From Asaia lannensis NBRC 102526 (GTDB lineage Bacteria; Pseudomonadota; Alphaproteobacteria; Acetobacterales; Acetobacteraceae): a stretch of 64,000 nt of DNA. The notes beneath the pieces are model-generated. The model did not search any database, was not told the DNA's origin, and saw only the letters and a list, made by a program, of their open reading frames with translations. Positions 1 to 9,514 of this stretch are shown piece after piece; positions within the stretch are counted from its first letter, which is position 1; every line of letters begins with the position of its first letter. The position numbers and the translations under genes were made by a program. The stretch covers positions 248,001 through 312,000 of the forward strand of contig NZ_JAMXQU010000002.1 of assembly GCF_024054035.1 (NCBI RefSeq). Direction: 5' to 3'.

Positions 1-1178
1 GACAGCCCAACCCAATCGGCAAGGACACCTTGGAATATGGCGGCCGCACCTCCTGCTATCGCCATGATAAGCCAGCCCGCTCCCTGCTCGGTCTGGGGAC
101 CGAGCCCAGCAATGCCAAGGGAGAAGATGGTGGGAAACATGATCGAGTGACACAGCCCCGTCAGGATCAGCGCCCACATGGCAAGATGCCCGGTTGAAGC
201 GATAACCACGAGCACGAGCATAGCTCCAGACAGACTGACCAGGGCCAGAAGCAGATGAGGGCTGATGCGTCGCATCAGGAAAGCACCGAGAAAACGCCCG
301 GCCATAGCTCCTCCCCAGAAGAACGCCACGTAATGCGCTGCCTCGGCATGCGACATGTCGCCAATCGATTTCTGCGAGATGAAACTGACAAGTGTGCTGC
401 CAATGCCGATTTCGCAAATCATGTAGAGAAAAATGGCCGGCACGCCCCAGAAGAGATTGCGATGACGCCATATGCTGCGCTTATCGCCCCGGTTTACCGA
501 TCTGTTTTCACCGGGTGAAATCGCAGGCAGCGGAAAACGCCATACGATTACGGCCATCAGCAAAAGCACGGCAGCAATCAGCGCATAAGGGAGTTGCACC
601 ATCTGGGCGTCCTGCATTCGCTGGCCGATTGTCTCCACAACTCTGCCTGCACCACCCGTCTCGTGACTGCGTGCAAAAATCAGAACGCCGCCGAAGAGCG
701 GTGCCAGCGTTGTGCCGAGGGCGTTGAAAGCCTGCACGAGGGTCAGCCGGCTCGAAGCGGAGCCAGCATCTCCGATCACCACGATATAAGGATTGGCCGC
801 CACCTGGAGCAGCGTGATAGCGGCCGCAAGCAGAAACAGCGCAACGAGGAAAAACCCGTATGAGAAAAAAGCGCTGGCCGGGATGAAAAGCAGACAGGAT
901 ACGGCCATGCCCACAAGGCCCAGAATAACGGACGCCTTGTATCCCAATACTGAAACCAGCCTCGATGCCGGCAGCGAAATCACCAGATAACCGAGATAGA
1001 AACAGAACTGGACCAGCAACGAAGCCGTGTAATTGAGCGAAAAGGCCGCCTTGAGGTGAGGTACGAGAATGTCGTTCAGGACAGTCGCAAAGCCCCACAT
1101 AAAAAAAACGCTGGCAAGTAAAGCGAGTGCCGCGACAGACGAGCCTGCACGCCCCTGCGACGATGATGGGAAAGACAT
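1..1178 (-). CDS. FucP-type sugar:H+ symporter, MFS family (3' end cut by window edge)
   Basis: The frame is open from an ATG at 1178 to the left edge, so only the C-terminus is missing (392 codons seen). Translation gives an N-terminal hydrophobic helix with MWGFATVLNDILVPHL, then GYLVISLPASRLVSVLGYK, followed by regularly spaced membrane helices. This is the pattern of the fucose permease / glucose-galactose transporter branch of the major facilitator superfamily, which imports a sugar with protons across the inner membrane. The middle loop contains RSVNRGDKRSIWRHRNLFWG, as expected between helices 6 and 7. Substrate cannot be told from sequence. A palindromic site lies about 16 bases upstream of the start. 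Family assignment is strong; specificity is unknown. Confidence 0.9.
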   Translation of the reverse strand, partial: MSFPSSSQGRAGSSVAALALLASVFFMWGFATVLNDILVPHLKAAFSLNYTASLLVQFCFYLGYLVISLPASRLVSVLGYKASVILGLVGMAVSCLLFIPASAFFSYGFFLVALFLLAAAITLLQVAANPYIVVIGDAGSASSRLTLVQAFNALGTTLAPLFGGVLIFARSHETGGAGRVVETIGQRMQDAQMVQLPYALIAAVLLLMAVIVWRFPLPAISPGENRSVNRGDKRSIWRHRNLFWGVPAIFLYMICEIGIGSTLVSFISQKSIGDMSHAEAAHYVAFFWGGAMAGRFLGAFLMRRISPHLLLALVSLSGAMLVLVVIASTGHLAMWALILTGLCHSIMFPTIFSLGIAGLGPQTEQGAGWLIMAIAGGAAAIFQGVLADWVGL

Positions 1179-1193
1179 CGATACCCCTCGATA

Positions 1194-1213
1194 AACCGGT
1201 CCCGCGACCGGTT
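1194..1213 (-). promoter_or_regulatory. Inverted repeat upstream of the sugar permease (candidate operator)
   Basis: AACCGGT and ACCGGTT flank a six-base spacer (cccgcg). Each half contains the self-palindrome ACCGGT. The site sits 16-35 bases before the permease ATG. LacI- and GntR-type sugar regulators often bind dyads of this kind, but no regulator gene is visible here, so the binding role is inference. An AT-rich stretch at 1251-1285 further upstream could hold the promoter. Confidence 0.4.
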
Positions 1214-1358
1214 GATCGGGGGAGAAAGCCCGAGCCTATCGGATGAATTTCATGTAATATAATAGATATTCAGGCATTTTATATGGCGATTCGATTATCT
1301 TTCCCGAAGGGGCAGACAGGATACGCTTCCCATCTGTCCCTTCGAAACCGCCGCCTTG

Positions 1359-4300
1359 TCAGGCAGAGAGCGCCTGTTCGACCTTGGGCAGTTCATAGCC
1401 GATGATGCGTGCATAATCGCGCGGAACGACCTGCCAGAACTGCGACACTACGCGATCCCAGCGATGAAGCAGTTCAGCGGCAAAGGCGCTGCCTGTTTCA
1501 TCGGCATGACGCTGAACCAGCGCGCGCAGCTTTTCCTCCCATTCGCTCCCCTGCTCGACACGCCCCCAGAGGAGTGTGTCCGGATTGACGCGGCGTTCGA
1601 ACGCGTTGTCCTTGTCCAGAACGAACGCCATGCCACCCGTGAAACCGGCGCCGAAATTATCGCCGATCTGCCCAAGGATCACGACCGTACCCCCGGTCAT
1701 GTATTCGCAGCCGTTCGACCCGCATCCTTCGACCACGGCCGTTGCACCCGAGTTACGTACGGCAAAGCGCTCACCCGCCTGACCGGCCGCAAAAAGCGTC
1801 CCGGCAGTCGCGCCGTAAAGCACGGTATTGCCGATGATCGCATTATCTTCAGACCGCCAGGGCGCGGTCGGTGACGGGCGCACGACAATCGTGCCGCCCG
1901 AAAGCCCCTTGCCCACGTAGTCGTTCGCGTCGCCCACCACGTCGAGCTTGAGACCCTGCACCGCGAAAGCCCCGAGCGACTGACCGGCCGATCCACGCAG
2001 ACGCAGGGTCAGATGACCTTCCGGCAGGGTTTTCATGCCGAATTTACGCGTGATCAGCGAAGAGACACGCGTCCCGATCGCGCGATGCGTGTTCTGCACC
2101 GTGTAATGCAGATGCAGCTTCTCGCGATGGTCGAAAAGCGGTGTCGCATCGGCAATGACCTGCGCATCCAGCGTTTCGGGCACCTCATTGCGGCCATCAC
2201 GGGTGCAATAACGTGCGTCCGGCCCCGGATCGGCCTGAACCAGAAGGGAGTTCAGATCCAGATCGTCCAGATATTCAGCGCCGCGCGATACCTGACGAAG
2301 AAGATCGGTACGTCCGATAATCTCTTCCATGCTCCTGAAGCCGAGCTCGGCCAGAATATTGCGCACATCTTCTGCGATGAAAGAGAAGAGGTTGATCACC
2401 TTCTCCGGCGTGCCTTCGAACTTGGCACGCAGCGCTTCGTCCTGAACGCACACGCCAACCGGGCAGGTATTGGAGTGACACTGACGCACCATGATGCAGC
2501 CCATGGCGACAAGCGCTGCCGTACCGATGCCGAATTCCTCGGCACCCAGCATGGCTGCCATCACCACATCGCGCCCGGTCTTGAGACCGCCATCGGTACG
2601 CAGGGTGACCCTATGGCGCAATCGATTGAGCGTCAGCACCTGGTTGGCCTCAGTCAGCCCCATTTCCCAGGGCAGGCCTGCATATTTGATCGAGGATTGC
2701 GGGCTGGCCCCCGTGCCACCGCAATGGCCCGAAATCATGATGGCATCCGCCTTGGCCTTGGCCACGCCAGCGGCAATCGTGCCGATACCGGTGCGGGCCA
2801 CAAGCTTGACCGTCACGGTTGCTTCCGGATTGATCTGCTTCAGATCGTAGATGAGCTGCGCCAGATCCTCGATGGAATAGATATCGTGATGCGGCGGCGG
2901 CGAAATGAGGGTCACACCCGGCGTGGCATGGCGCAGCTTGCCGATGAGCTCCGTCACCTTGAAACCGGGCAACTGCCCGCCCTCACCCGGCTTGGCACCC
3001 TGAGCGACCTTGATCTCGATCTCGCTGCAGTTGTTCAGATATTCTGCCGTAACACCGAAGCGTCCAGAGGCCACCTGCTTGATTTTCGAGCTGGCGTTAT
3101 CGCCATTCTCGCGCGGCGTGAAACGTGACGCATCCTCACCGCCCTCACCCGAATCAGACTTCGCGCCGATACGGTTCATGGCAATGGCCAGCGTCTCATG
3201 CGCTTCGGGGCTGAGTGCGCCCAGCGAAATACCGGGCGCCACCAGACGACGACGGATCGCCGTGATGCTCTCAACATCCTCCACCGGGATCGGCTCGCGC
3301 ACGCGGCGGAAATCGAGCAGATCGCGCAAAGCTGTCGGCGGCTGGCGACGCACAGCGTCGGCATAGCGCTTGAACAGCGAGAAGCTGTCGGTCGAGACGG
3401 CTGTCTGCAGCATATGGATGAGCTGGCCGTTGAACGCGTGGACCTCGCCCTTTCGGCGCAACTTGTACAGACCGCCGATGGGCAGTGCATCGACACCGCC
3501 TGCATAGGCCGTTTCATGGGCGCGCAGCACATTGCGTGCCAGACCGGGCAGACCGATACCCGAGATGCGCGACGGCATACCGGGGAAGAACTCAGCTACC
3601 AGCGCACGCGACAGGCCGATCGCCTCGAAATTATATCCGCCACGATAGGCCGACACGATCGAAATGCCGGATTTCGACATGATCTTGAGCAGGCCCTTGT
3701 CGAGCGCCTTGCGGTAACGCTCTACGGCCTCGCGCAGGGTCAGATCACCGAACAGGCCGCGCTGCAGACGGTCTGCGATACATTCCTGAGCAAGATACGG
3801 ATTTACCGTGGTGGCCCCCACGCCAACCGTCACCGCCATGCCATGCACGTCCATCACATCTGAGGAACGGACATTGAGCGAGGTGAAGGTGCGCAGCGAC
3901 TGGCGAACGAGGTGGATATGCACGGCAGCCGTTGCGAGAACCATCGGAATCGCAACACGCTCTTCATTCTGTCCCTCATCCGAAAGGAAGAGATGCGTGC
4001 AACCGCCGCGCACATAATCTTCAGCCTCATGGCGGATGCGTGCAATAGCGTCGCGCAACCCGGCTTCGCCATCGGCAGCGCGGAAGGTGCAATCGACCGT
4101 TGCTCCGTCCTTGCCGCAGAAATTGCGCAGCGCCTCGAACTCACCCGTGGTGAGGACCGGGCTCGGCAGTTGCAGCAGATCGCACTGTTCGGGTGACTGA
4201 TCGAGGATATTGCCCAGATTGCCGAGGCGCGTGACGAGGCTCATCACGTTCATTTCGCGCAGGGAATCGATGGGCGGGTTCGTGACCTGGCTGAAGCCCT

Positions 4301-5879
4301 GACGGAAGTAATGCGCAAGCCCGCGATAGGTGCTCGACAGAACCTGAAGCGGCGTGTCGTCGCCCATCGAACCGATCGCCTCTGCCGAGGTCTCGACCAT
4401 GGGGTGGAGAATGGTCTCCATTTCCTCATGGGTCAGGCTCATCGCCAGCTGACGACGACGCAGCTGATCGGGCGTGAACAGCACCGGCTCGGCCACATCG
4501 GCACGCACCACCGAGCTGATATTGCGGATGTTCTTGGTCCAGGACGTGAAGTCCTGACGTCCGGCAAGCAGATCGAGCAGTTCCTGCGGCGCGTAGAGCC
4601 TGGCCTCCTGCAGGTCCAGACCCAGCGTCTCGCCCGGCCCGAGGCGCCCCTTCATGCGTGTATTGGCATCCTGCACCCGAACCATACCGGCTTCGGAGCC
4701 CACAATCAGCAGGTCATCCTGCGTGATGGTATAGCGCAGAGGGCGCAGACCGGCGCGGTCGAGACCCGCCACGACCCAGCGGCCATCGGTTGCACAGATT
4801 GCAGCCGGACCGTCCCAGGGCTCCATCACCGCATTGCAATACGAAAACAGGGCACGATGCTTGTCGGTCATGGCCGAATTGCCACCGGCGCTGGCCGGGA
4901 CCATCAGCGTCTTGGCCATGGGCGCATCGCGCCCGGCATGGGTCAGCAGCTCGAACACGTTGTCGAACATGGCCGTGTCGGAGCCCGCTGCCTGAACGAC
5001 CGGCTTGAGGTCGCTCATATAGGGGTCGAGCTCGGCATTCGCGAGACGCGTCTCGTGACTGCGCATCCAGTTCACATTGCCCGAAAGCGTATTGATCTCG
5101 CCATTATGCGCCAGACGACGGAAGGGCTGGGCCAGCTTCCATGTCGGGAAGGTGTTGGTCGAATAGCGCTGATGGTAGATCGCAAAGCGCGAGACGAAAC
5201 GCTCATCGAGAAGATCGGGATAGAAATCCGTCAGGTTCTCGGCGAGGAACATACCCTTGTAGATGAGCGAGCGGCAGGACAGCGAACACACATAGAGATC
5301 GACCTGCGCCGCCGCGGCAGCCTTTTCGATACGACGACGGATCACATAGAGATCGCGCTCGAAATCGGCTTCGGAACTGCCCAGACGGTTACGCACCATG
5401 ATCTGTTCGATCTCGGGACGCGTCGCATTGGCCTTCTCACCGATACAGGCCGTGTCGATCGGCACCTGACGCCAGCCATAGATGCCATAGCCAAAATCGA
5501 GAATCTCGCTTTCAATGATCGCCCGTCCGGCTTCCTGCGACGCCAGATCGGTCTTGGGCAGGAAGATCATGCCAACGGCAATGCGACCCTCGATATGGTC
5601 GTCACCCGCGCTGTGAATGGCCTCGGCAAAGAAATCCTGCGGGATTTCGACATGGATACCGGCGCCATCGCCGGTCTTGCCATCGGCATCGACCGCGCCA
5701 CGATGCCACAGGGCTTTCAGCGCCGCGATACCGGCAAGCACGACATCGCGACGACGCTTGCCGTCCAGCGCTGCCACGAGACCGACACCGCAGGCATCAC
5801 GCTCCATGGTCGGATCGTAAAGGCCTTCGAGGGCGCGGACATTATCCTGATAGGACTGGATGAAGCTCTTCTCGGTCAT
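1359..5879 (-). CDS. gltB: Glutamate synthase (NADPH) large subunit
   Basis: Large subunit of glutamate synthase. It removes the amide nitrogen of glutamine and transfers it to 2-oxoglutarate, using electrons passed on by GltD. The 1506-residue length is normal. Cys30, in ERDACGVG, should become the N-terminal nucleophile after removal of a 29-residue propeptide. The central and FMN-binding synthase domains follow (PGEGGQLPG, SPPPHHDIYSIEDLAQLI). The 3Fe-4S cysteines are Cys1128, Cys1134 and Cys1139 in a C-x5-C-x4-C pattern. The C-terminal glycine-rich GXGXG beta-helix domain is complete. It follows gltD with a five-base gap, so the two are co-transcribed. Confidence 0.98.
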   Translation of the reverse strand: MTEKSFIQSYQDNVRALEGLYDPTMERDACGVGLVAALDGKRRRDVVLAGIAALKALWHRGAVDADGKTGDGAGIHVEIPQDFFAEAIHSAGDDHIEGRIAVGMIFLPKTDLASQEAGRAIIESEILDFGYGIYGWRQVPIDTACIGEKANATRPEIEQIMVRNRLGSSEADFERDLYVIRRRIEKAAAAAQVDLYVCSLSCRSLIYKGMFLAENLTDFYPDLLDERFVSRFAIYHQRYSTNTFPTWKLAQPFRRLAHNGEINTLSGNVNWMRSHETRLANAELDPYMSDLKPVVQAAGSDTAMFDNVFELLTHAGRDAPMAKTLMVPASAGGNSAMTDKHRALFSYCNAVMEPWDGPAAICATDGRWVVAGLDRAGLRPLRYTITQDDLLIVGSEAGMVRVQDANTRMKGRLGPGETLGLDLQEARLYAPQELLDLLAGRQDFTSWTKNIRNISSVVRADVAEPVLFTPDQLRRRQLAMSLTHEEMETILHPMVETSAEAIGSMGDDTPLQVLSSTYRGLAHYFRQGFSQVTNPPIDSLREMNVMSLVTRLGNLGNILDQSPEQCDLLQLPSPVLTTGEFEALRNFCGKDGATVDCTFRAADGEAGLRDAIARIRHEAEDYVRGGCTHLFLSDEGQNEERVAIPMVLATAAVHIHLVRQSLRTFTSLNVRSSDVMDVHGMAVTVGVGATTVNPYLAQECIADRLQRGLFGDLTLREAVERYRKALDKGLLKIMSKSGISIVSAYRGGYNFEAIGLSRALVAEFFPGMPSRISGIGLPGLARNVLRAHETAYAGGVDALPIGGLYKLRRKGEVHAFNGQLIHMLQTAVSTDSFSLFKRYADAVRRQPPTALRDLLDFRRVREPIPVEDVESITAIRRRLVAPGISLGALSPEAHETLAIAMNRIGAKSDSGEGGEDASRFTPRENGDNASSKIKQVASGRFGVTAEYLNNCSEIEIKVAQGAKPGEGGQLPGFKVTELIGKLRHATPGVTLISPPPHHDIYSIEDLAQLIYDLKQINPEATVTVKLVARTGIGTIAAGVAKAKADAIMISGHCGGTGASPQSSIKYAGLPWEMGLTEANQVLTLNRLRHRVTLRTDGGLKTGRDVVMAAMLGAEEFGIGTAALVAMGCIMVRQCHSNTCPVGVCVQDEALRAKFEGTPEKVINLFSFIAEDVRNILAELGFRSMEEIIGRTDLLRQVSRGAEYLDDLDLNSLLVQADPGPDARYCTRDGRNEVPETLDAQVIADATPLFDHREKLHLHYTVQNTHRAIGTRVSSLITRKFGMKTLPEGHLTLRLRGSAGQSLGAFAVQGLKLDVVGDANDYVGKGLSGGTIVVRPSPTAPWRSEDNAIIGNTVLYGATAGTLFAAGQAGERFAVRNSGATAVVEGCGSNGCEYMTGGTVVILGQIGDNFGAGFTGGMAFVLDKDNAFERRVNPDTLLWGRVEQGSEWEEKLRALVQRHADETGSAFAAELLHRWDRVVSQFWQVVPRDYARIIGYELPKVEQALSA

Positions 5880-5884
5880 GGCCC

Positions 5885-7345
5885 TTACTCCGCCGCCACT
5901 GCGCGTGCGGCCTGATCTGCTGTCATGCTCTCATGTGCTGAAAGATACTGGTGCATTTCTGCTGCGGCTTCGCGCCCGTCACGTATGGCCCAGACGACCA
6001 GAGACGCGCCGCGCACGATATCGCCACCGGCAAACACGCCCGGCACGCTGGTTTCAAATCGTCCTGGCGTAACCTTGAGCGTGCCCCATTTGGTCACTGC
6101 CAGCTCAGGCGCGTTCCAGTCGCCCGGCAGGTCCTCGGGGTCGAAACCCAGTGCCTTGATGACCAGATCGGCCTCGATCGTGAAGCTGCTGTCCGGCACG
6201 GCCTCGACCGACTGGCGACCGGATGCGTCAGGCAGGCTCAGGCGCATTTTGTGGGCGCGTACACCCGTCACCGTTGTGTCGCCCAGAAATGCTTCTGGCG
6301 CGGCCAGCCAGGCGAAATTCACGCCTTCTTCCTCGGCATTTTTCACTTCCTGGACCGAGCCCGGCATATTGGCGCGGTCGCGTCGGTAGAGACAGGTTAC
6401 CTTCTCGGCCCCCTGACGAATGGAGGTGCGCACGCAATCCATGGCCGTGTCGCCACCACCGATCACAACCACATGCTTGCCTTTCGCATGCAGCACGGCG
6501 TCATCGCCTGGCGTTTCATGATAACCGCGACGGTTGGAGGCGGTAAGGAAGTCGAGCGCCTGAACCACGCCCCCCAGACCGCTACCCGGCACGGAAACCT
6601 CACGCGAACGGTAGACGCCGGTGCCGAGAAAGACCGCGTCATGCTTCTCACGCAGCGCCTCGAAAGACAGGCCACTCTCACCCTCACCGATAGGGGTGGA
6701 GAGATGGAACACGATGCCCTGCTCTTCCATCAACGCATGACGGCGGGCCAGAACGTGCTTTTCAAGCTTGAAGCTCGGAATTCCGTACACCATCAGCCCG
6801 CCGACACGGTCATGACGATCATAGACATGAACCTGATAGCCGAGTGCGCGCAGCCATTCCGCGGCAGCCAGACCGGCCGGGCCTGCCCCGACCACACCGA
6901 TGCTCTGCGCCCGCTCGCGCGATGGCATACGTGGCTTGACCCAACCCTGATCGAAGGCGGTCTCGGTAATGAATTTCTCGACCGCACCGATGGTCACGCT
7001 CTCGAAATCCCTCTCGATCACGCAATTACCCTCGCAAAGGCGGTCCTGGGGGCAGATACGTCCGCAGATTTCCGGAAAGGTATTGGTGGCAGAGGATAGC
7101 CGATAGGCTTCTTCCAGACGGTTCTCGGCCGTGAGCTTCAGCCAGTCGGGAATATTATTGCCGAGCGGACAATGAACCGAGCAGAAGGGCACACCGCACT
7201 GGGAGCATCGGCTGGCCTGACGTTCGGCATGCTCGACAGCGAAACCGCGATAGATTTCACCGAAATCCTCGCGTCGTTCGGCGGCCGCGCGCTTTTCAGG
7301 CATCTCTTGCGGCAATGAGACAAACTGCAGCATCCGTTCGGCCAC
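5885..7345 (-). CDS. gltD: Glutamate synthase (NADPH) small subunit
   Basis: Beta subunit of glutamate synthase. It takes electrons from NADPH through FAD and 4Fe-4S clusters and feeds them to GltB. The N-terminal cysteine region (CSQCGVPFCSVHCPLGNNIP, then CGRICPQDRLCEGNC) binds the clusters. VGAGPAGLAAAEWLRALGY is the FAD Rossmann motif and VVIGGGDTAMDCVRTSIRQGA the NADPH motif. At 486 residues it is full length. Translation is placed at a GTG (7345) because GGGGAGA lies a few bases before it; an in-frame ATG four codons later is the alternative. It is the first gene of the gltD-gltB pair. The 178-base upstream gap holds two GGACC copies ten bases apart (7507-7521). Confidence 0.98.
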   Translation of the reverse strand: MAERMLQFVSLPQEMPEKRAAAERREDFGEIYRGFAVEHAERQASRCSQCGVPFCSVHCPLGNNIPDWLKLTAENRLEEAYRLSSATNTFPEICGRICPQDRLCEGNCVIERDFESVTIGAVEKFITETAFDQGWVKPRMPSRERAQSIGVVGAGPAGLAAAEWLRALGYQVHVYDRHDRVGGLMVYGIPSFKLEKHVLARRHALMEEQGIVFHLSTPIGEGESGLSFEALREKHDAVFLGTGVYRSREVSVPGSGLGGVVQALDFLTASNRRGYHETPGDDAVLHAKGKHVVVIGGGDTAMDCVRTSIRQGAEKVTCLYRRDRANMPGSVQEVKNAEEEGVNFAWLAAPEAFLGDTTVTGVRAHKMRLSLPDASGRQSVEAVPDSSFTIEADLVIKALGFDPEDLPGDWNAPELAVTKWGTLKVTPGRFETSVPGVFAGGDIVRGASLVVWAIRDGREAAAEMHQYLSAHESMTADQAARAVAAE

Positions 7346-7523
7346 GTCGCGTTCTCCCCTGGGCGAGCCGGCACGTCGCGCGCCGCTCTAAAAAACATGA
7401 CGGACAGGTAAGACAAGCGCACCAACCACATAAGTCAGCAATACTTACCTTTACCCGCTCATATTCACGGGTTCGAGAAAAATTTCGCGTTATATGTCCA
7501 ATAATAGGACCGTTTCGGACCTT

Positions 7524-8486
7524 TTATTTGCGAATAGTTCTCAACGCCCTAATTTTGCTGAGATAGGGAGTGGCGACATCATACAGGCTGTCCGGCACGA
7601 TTCCGAGGGTTTCGAGCGTCTCGGCACCGGTTGTCACAACATTGTCTTGCGACAGCATGGCAAGCTGATCGCGGGTCAGCACCTTACCCGGGAGCTTCTC
7701 CAGAACGCGCGCCTGCAATCCGGCCAGCGCTTCGGGCACGGCAACAAGGCGCGGCGTGCGACCGACCGCCTCAGCGACGAAACGCATGATATCTTCCATT
7801 GCAAGACTGTCGGGACCGCCCAGCTCGAACACCCTCCCCGCATACGCATCCTGCGTCAGGCACAGCATCGCCGCGCGCGCCACATTCTCCACAAAGACGG
7901 GTTGCAGATGCGTTCTGGGGAAATAGACAGGCAATACGGGCAATACGCGCGCCATCAGCCCGAACAGCGTGAGAAAACTGTCTCCCGGGCCGAAAACGAC
8001 ACTGGGCCGCAAGATCGCCGCCTTCCCGAAAGCCTCACGAACAAGACGTTCGCCCTCGGCCTTGCTTCTTCCATAAAGCGAGGGCGCGTGACGCGACGCG
8101 CCAATGGCCGATACCTGCACTAAGCGTTCGACACCGGCCTCGGCCGCCTGCTGCGCGACCATGCCGGGCGCCTCGGCATTCATCTGGCTGAAGGTCGCAC
8201 CGTTCTTTTCGGTCAGGATGGAAACAAGATTGATTGCAGCCTGTGCCCCCTGCAGGGCAGCGCGCACCGATTGCGCATCTGTGACAGACGCATAGACAGG
8301 CAGAACGCTTCCCGTCCTCGCTGCGCTGTCTCCACCGACGCCCTGTAGCGAGGCAGCTTTTTGCGGGGCACGCGAAGCCACCCGCACCGTATAGCCGCCT
8401 TTCACCAGTTGTCTGACCAGCGCGCGGCCTATGAAACCGTTCCCACCGAAAACCGTGACGACAGAACCTTCCGGAGTGCGTTCCAT
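7524..8486 (-). CDS. NDUFA9-like NAD(P)-binding protein (extended short-chain dehydrogenase fold)
   Basis: A 320-residue atypical short-chain dehydrogenase of the NDUFA9/complex I 39-kDa subunit family. VVTVFGGNGFIGRALVRQL near the N-terminus is the nucleotide-binding loop, followed by RVASRAP. LYGRSKAEGERLVREA carries the Y-x3-K pair, and ILRPSVVFGPGDSFL is typical of this family. Such proteins in alphaproteobacteria are linked to complex I assembly or quinone handling, but a role here is not shown. The start at 8486 is chosen over a longer frame because AGAGGA lies about seven bases before it. Two small hairpins (CCGGT/ACCGG and GGGGG/CCCCC, 8511-8539) lie in the leader. Confidence 0.88.
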   Translation of the reverse strand: MERTPEGSVVTVFGGNGFIGRALVRQLVKGGYTVRVASRAPQKAASLQGVGGDSAARTGSVLPVYASVTDAQSVRAALQGAQAAINLVSILTEKNGATFSQMNAEAPGMVAQQAAEAGVERLVQVSAIGASRHAPSLYGRSKAEGERLVREAFGKAAILRPSVVFGPGDSFLTLFGLMARVLPVLPVYFPRTHLQPVFVENVARAAMLCLTQDAYAGRVFELGGPDSLAMEDIMRFVAEAVGRTPRLVAVPEALAGLQARVLEKLPGKVLTRDQLAMLSQDNVVTTGAETLETLGIVPDSLYDVATPYLSKIRALRTIRK

Positions 8487-8517
8487 AAAAAATTCCTCTT
8501 TTTTTTCAAAGGGGGTG

Positions 8518-8546
8518 TTGACGCCCCCGGTCAGGACCGGTAAACG
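8518..8546 (+). promoter_or_regulatory. Candidate sigma-70 promoter for tRNA-Leu
   Basis: TTGACG (8518-8523), a 17-base spacer and TAAACG (8541-8546) give a good -35, ideal spacing and a weak -10. It sits about 50 bases before the tRNA. The layout resembles the rpmH promoter in this window (TTGACA, 17 bases, TAAAAG). It overlaps the leader of the divergent NDUFA9-like gene. Confidence 0.45.
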
Positions 8547-8598
8547 CCACCTCACCGAACGGGATGCCTAAAAAAAAGGCGCCCCGGACAGCCTCTGA

Positions 8599-8685
8599 GC
8601 CCAGATGGCGGAATTGGTAGACGCGCAGGTTTCAGGTACCTGTGTCCGCAAGGACGTGGAAGTTCGAGTCTTCTTCTGGGCACCA
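8599..8685 (+). tRNA. tRNA-Leu (anticodon CAG)
   Basis: An 87-base tRNA with encoded CCA. The acceptor stem is GCCCAGA with TCTGGGC, and the discriminator base is A. The anticodon stem CAGGT/ACCTG encloses the loop TTCAGGT, giving CAG. The long variable arm (GTCCGCAAGGAC) is of the class II type expected for leucine. The T loop reads TTCGAGT. It decodes CUG, the main leucine codon in GC-rich genomes. Confidence 0.97.
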
Positions 8686-8690
8686 TACGA

Positions 8691-8732
8691 AAAACGGAAA
8701 AGCCGACGAGAAATCGTCGGCTTCCGTTTTTT
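8691..8732 (+). terminator. Rho-independent terminator after tRNA-Leu
   Basis: GCCGACGA and TCGTCGGC pair around a GAAA tetraloop. The stem continues through CGG/CCG after a two-base bulge into an A tract on the left and a T tract on the right. It starts six bases after the tRNA end. Confidence 0.85.
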
Positions 8733-8753
8733 CTAGCCCCAGGGTTTCCGAAC

Positions 8754-9401
8754 ATGGCAGCACCGAGCGCTTCAATTTATCTCTATGATGGCGATCTGCC
8801 CGATAATTTCGATCTGGGTCCGGTTGTTGCGGTCGATACCGAAGCCATGGGTCTCAATCCTCATCGTGACCGACTCTGCCTCGTGCAGCTCTCTGCAGGC
8901 GATGGCGAGGCCCATCTCGTTCAGATACGCCCGAAATCGCTTGGCGGGCGCTATGAGGACTGCCCGAACCTGAAGGCTCTTCTTTCGGATGAGAGCGTCA
9001 CCAAGCTCATGCATTTCGCCCGGTTCGATGTAGCCCTGCTCCAGCATGCTCTGGGAATCACCGTGGCGCCGGTGATCTGCACGAAAATCGCCGCGCGTCT
9101 CGTACGCACGTTCACAGACCGCCACGGTCTGGCTCATCTATGCCGCGAAATGCTGGGGGTCGATCTGGCCAAGCAGCAGCAGACATCGGATTGGGGTGCC
9201 GAAACCCTGACGCCCGAACAGCTGAGCTATGCAGCGTCGGATGTCCTGCATCTTCATGCTCTGTGGGCCAAACTCGAAGCCCTGCTCATTCGCGAAGGTC
9301 GTCGCGATCTTGCTCAGGCCTGCTACGATTTCCTCCCCGCGCGCGGGCGTCTCGACATTCTCGGCTATGAAGAACCCGACATCTTTTCGCACCGCGCCTG
9401 A
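8754..9401 (+). CDS. rnd: Ribonuclease D-type 3'-5' exonuclease
   Basis: A 215-residue DEDDy-type exonuclease. VAVDTEAMG holds the first acidic pair (Asp28, Glu30), LMHFARFDVALLQHAL the third site, and YAASDVLHLHALW the Tyr/Asp of the last motif. The fold is RNase D, which trims 3' ends of tRNA precursors and other RNAs using two metal ions. The C-terminal HRDC domain of E. coli RNase D is absent, as in many short alphaproteobacterial versions, so tRNA specificity is less certain. It stands directly after the tRNA-Leu terminator. No strong ribosome binding site is seen before the ATG. Confidence 0.85.
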   Translation: MAAPSASIYLYDGDLPDNFDLGPVVAVDTEAMGLNPHRDRLCLVQLSAGDGEAHLVQIRPKSLGGRYEDCPNLKALLSDESVTKLMHFARFDVALLQHALGITVAPVICTKIAARLVRTFTDRHGLAHLCREMLGVDLAKQQQTSDWGAETLTPEQLSYAASDVLHLHALWAKLEALLIREGRRDLAQACYDFLPARGRLDILGYEEPDIFSHRA

Positions 9402-9514
9402 GACGCTTTTCCCACGGCTCCACATACCTGCCCATGCGCTGCGATGCCCTTAAAAGGCCGCGGTCGGGGTGGCAGGGTGATTGACCTGAGACCAGCAAAG
9501 CGGGAAGAGAACGC

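Noticed and set aside
508-1098. A 196-codon - strand frame inside the sugar permease
   Set aside because: It is in a different frame from the permease, which shows clear membrane helices through the same DNA; this one has none.
4311-5915. A 534-codon open frame opposite gltB
   Set aside because: Antisense of a certain gene, with no domain and no ribosome binding site.
8511-8539. Leader hairpins before the NDUFA9-like gene as an attenuator
   Set aside because: The stems are short (five bases), have no T tract or leader peptide, and overlap the candidate tRNA promoter, so a separate role is not supported.
9481-9510. TTGACC near 9481 as a kdsD promoter
   Set aside because: With a normal spacer the transcript would start at the ATG itself, and the -10 would be poor.
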